24,843 bases of DNA from Gemmatimonadota bacterium. Lineage in GTDB: Bacteria; GCA-2686955. Location of the stretch: contig JALXCG010000081.1 of the NCBI GenBank assembly GCA_026991065.1, positions 1 through 24,843 of the forward strand, read 5' to 3'. The position numbers were made by a program, and so were the translations under genes. The notes beneath the pieces are model-generated. The model made no database searches and was not told the origin of the DNA. It saw only the letters and a program-made list of their open reading frames with translations. This document shows positions 22,978 to 24,843 of the stretch, one piece after another; the stretch's first letter is position 1; every line of letters starts with the position of its first letter.

Positions 22978-23529
22978 ATGACCATCCAGTTCGAGCCGAT
23001 CGGCCGCATCGAAAGCCCGTGGAAGTCCCTGGCCGGCATGCCAATTCAACCGGCAGGGGCGCGCGGTGTTGAAGGTCGTGTAGTCATTGACGCTCGTTGG
23101 GTCGATGGGCTTGCTGACATCGATGGGTTCTCTCATCTGATTCTGCTCTACCACCTGCATCGGGTTCGGGGCTTCAAACTCCGGGTCACCCCGTTTCTGG
23201 ATCGCACCGCGCGCGGGATTTTCGCAACTCGGGCACCGCTCCGCCCGAACCCCCTTGGTCTCTCTATCGTCCGACTGGTACGCCGTGAAGGTCGTGTCTT
23301 ACATATTCAGGATATCGACGTTCTCGACGGCACGCCTCTGATCGACGTCAAGCCCTGGGTGGCAGACTTCGATATGGTCAGGGACGCTCACGCGGGTTGG
23401 TATGAGAGCGCTCGACACGATGTCAGCTCGTATCGCTCCGATGCGCGCTTTCAGTCGGGCGAAGACGCTCCAACCGTTGAAAAGCAGGTGGAGAAGAGCC
23501 ATGAGCAGCATGGGAACAGCGACAGATGA
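22978..23529 (+). CDS. trmO: TrmO-family tRNA (t6A37) methyltransferase
   Basis: 183 residues, ATG 22978, eleven bases after the cdaA stop. TrmO (TsaA/YaeB family) methylates N6 of threonylcarbamoyl-A37 in tRNAs that read ACN codons, using S-adenosylmethionine. Family features: PIGRIESPWKS at the N-terminus, GLADIDGFSHLILLYHLH, then ATRAPLRPNPLGLSIVRLV (the RxPxRPNPxGxS signature) and DVLDGTPLIDVKPWVADFD. The C-terminal 25 residues are polar and extend past the core. The last 29 bases overlap the start of the PAS-sensor gene. The family also includes proteins of less certain role. Confidence 0.88.
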   Translation: MTIQFEPIGRIESPWKSLAGMPIQPAGARGVEGRVVIDARWVDGLADIDGFSHLILLYHLHRVRGFKLRVTPFLDRTARGIFATRAPLRPNPLGLSIVRLVRREGRVLHIQDIDVLDGTPLIDVKPWVADFDMVRDAHAGWYESARHDVSSYRSDARFQSGEDAPTVEKQVEKSHEQHGNSDR

Positions 23530-24843
23530 CGGTACGCATGCGCTGACTACCGTCATTGTCGGTGGCGGCCGCGGTTGTGAGGCTGTTCTCCGAATGGTCG
23601 AAGCTGGAGATCTGGGCCAGTTTCACATGCGGATCATTGGCGTCGCGGACATTCGCACCAACGCGATTGGTCTCCAGTATGCGCGCCAAATCGGTGTGCC
23701 CCGAATCACGCACGACTATCGGGAACTCCTGGCTCTTCCCGGCGTTGACCTGGTGATCGAGCTTACCGGATCGGATCGGGTTCGCGACCAAATCGAAGAG
23801 ATCCGTCCACGGCACGTTCGCCTGATTGACCACTTCGGCGCGCGCTTGTTCTGGCAATTGCATCAGGCGCAGCAAGCCAATGCTCGCCAGCGACAGGAGA
23901 TGCAAGAGAAAATCGAGGCGGAGCAAGCCCGAATCAAGCAGATCTTCGATTCGATTCCCGATTCCATCGTGGTGATCGACCGCAACATGCGGATTGTTCA
24001 GGCCAACGCTTCATTTCTGCGCAGTGCGAATCGCGATCTTGAATCGGTTCTTGGAGATCAGTGCTATCTGGCGGCGGAGGAGATCCGCGGGGATTGCGAA
24101 GTAGAGCAGGACAACTGCCCGTTTTCGGCGGTCATGACCGATTGCCGGCCACGCACGGTGGTTCGCCGCTTTGAACACGAAGATGGTTCGGTCCGCTATG
24201 CGTCCATCGTTGCGGCTCCGCTCTTCGACACTGCCGGAGAAGCGATCGGCATGCTGGAGATGACTCGCGACATCTCCCACCGAATTCGCCTCGAAGAGGA
24301 GATCCGCGCGACTGAGATCCGGTTCGAGAAATTCATGCGGATGGCCCCCTTGGCAAGCTGGATAAAGGACCAACAAGGGCGCTACCTGCGGGCCAATCCG
24401 GCACTGTGCAGGCTGTTCTGCAAGACTGCTCAGGAGATTATCGGCAAGACTGATGACGAAATCATGCCGCGGCGATCGGCCCAGGTGCTCCACCGTGGGG
24501 ACCGGCGAATCCTCATCGGGCAACGACAATTGACCTACGATGCTCAAGTGAGGATCAATGGCAAGCGCAAGCACCTGTCCATCATCAAATACCCGATCCT
24601 GGATTCGCAGGGAGCCGTCGCAGCACTCGGCGGGGTATATCAAGATGTTAGCGACAAGAAGGAGGCGGAACGCGAACTGAGCCGAACCCGCAACTACTTG
24701 CAGAGAATCCTGGACAACTCACCGTTGATCATCGTCACCACCGACCTCGATGGGCTGATTGTATCGTTCAACCGGGGAGCAGAGGAGATCCTGGGGTACG
24801 CCGCGAAGGAAGTAGAGGGTAAACGGGCGGCGGATCTTTACAA
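23501..24843 (+). CDS. Rossmann - PAS sensor protein, partial at window end
   Basis: 447 residues visible, open at the right edge. ATG 23501 has GGAG seven bases upstream and overlaps the end of trmO. Residues about 16-115 look like an NAD(P)-binding Rossmann domain: TTVIVGGGRGCEAVLRMVEAG (glycine-rich loop at 21-25), a GVAD strand end, then LPGVDLVIELTGS. A short coiled coil (about 118-148, rich in Q and E) leads to PAS 1 (about 148-265), which carries C188, C199, C206 and C215 in the form CY...C...CP...C. PAS 2 covers about 275-395 and a third PAS starts near 405. Most such proteins end in a histidine kinase or a response-effector domain, not visible here. The Rossmann domain could sense redox state or act as an oxidoreductase-derived ligand sensor. 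Confidence 0.85.
   Translation, partial: MSSMGTATDDGTHALTTVIVGGGRGCEAVLRMVEAGDLGQFHMRIIGVADIRTNAIGLQYARQIGVPRITHDYRELLALPGVDLVIELTGSDRVRDQIEEIRPRHVRLIDHFGARLFWQLHQAQQANARQRQEMQEKIEAEQARIKQIFDSIPDSIVVIDRNMRIVQANASFLRSANRDLESVLGDQCYLAAEEIRGDCEVEQDNCPFSAVMTDCRPRTVVRRFEHEDGSVRYASIVAAPLFDTAGEAIGMLEMTRDISHRIRLEEEIRATEIRFEKFMRMAPLASWIKDQQGRYLRANPALCRLFCKTAQEIIGKTDDEIMPRRSAQVLHRGDRRILIGQRQLTYDAQVRINGKRKHLSIIKYPILDSQGAVAALGGVYQDVSDKKEAERELSRTRNYLQRILDNSPLIIVTTDLDGLIVSFNRGAEEILGYAAKEVEGKRAADLY

Noticed and set aside
1-24843. CRISPR arrays, insertion sequences, phage or defence genes
   Set aside because: No regular direct repeats, transposase motifs or nuclease/defence domains were seen in any gene product.

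Overview
The window looks like a chromosomal segment of a Gram-negative, high-GC (roughly 60 percent by eye) bacterium. It carries outer-membrane barrel proteins, a lipoprotein, an Omp85-type barrel fused to a peptidase and TolB-like repeats, and a GWxTD-domain protein. That combination is typical of poorly cultured FCB-like or neighbouring phyla such as Gemmatimonadota or Candidatus Eisenbacteria. This placement is inference from protein families, not from a marker-gene search. I see no transposase, integrase, phage, CRISPR or defence gene.

Region A (1-6.4 kb) is the accessory part. The window opens with a perfect 24-bp inverted repeat. A secreted protein with an internal repeat (172-1113, minus) diverges from a tightly packed four-gene plus-strand operon. 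The operon encodes a PorV/UPF0164-like outer-membrane protein, an exported probable barrel protein, a barrel protein with an N-terminal AMPK-beta/CBM48-like glycogen-binding module, and a small lipoprotein with a second such module. Every junction is a 4-base NTGA overlap, and two genes start with TTG. I infer a surface glycan-binding apparatus.

Region B (6.4-11.4 kb) holds a small exported Cys/His protein, a 1079-residue peptidase MA - PD40 repeat - Omp85-barrel protein and a GWxTD-domain protein. They converge on dnaK.

Region C (11.4-16.7 kb, minus) holds two overlapping paralogous PQQ-like beta-propeller proteins followed by dnaK. The gap before dnaK contains a consensus-perfect sigma-54 (-24/-12) element. 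Two tandem palindromes lie about 125 and 143 bp upstream of the expected transcription start, where an enhancer-binding protein would bind. No CIRCE or HAIR element was seen.

Region D (16.8-24.8 kb, plus) is a housekeeping run: tRNA with CAU anticodon, a hairpin-rich leader, tilS, hpt, ftsH, folP, cdaA (c-di-AMP synthase), trmO, and the start of a Rossmann-PAS sensor protein that runs off the window. tRNA-CAU, TilS and TrmO all relate to decoding around the anticodon; FolP and Hpt serve folate and purine metabolism. Start-site evidence suggests that hpt and folP begin at CTG codons.

The strongest candidates for something undescribed are the sigma-54 control region of dnaK, the outer-membrane glycogen-binding operon, and the CTG-initiated genes. 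No gap between genes exceeds 300 bases. The largest (1114-1341 and 13413-13695) are covered in the entries of the neighbouring genes and sites.
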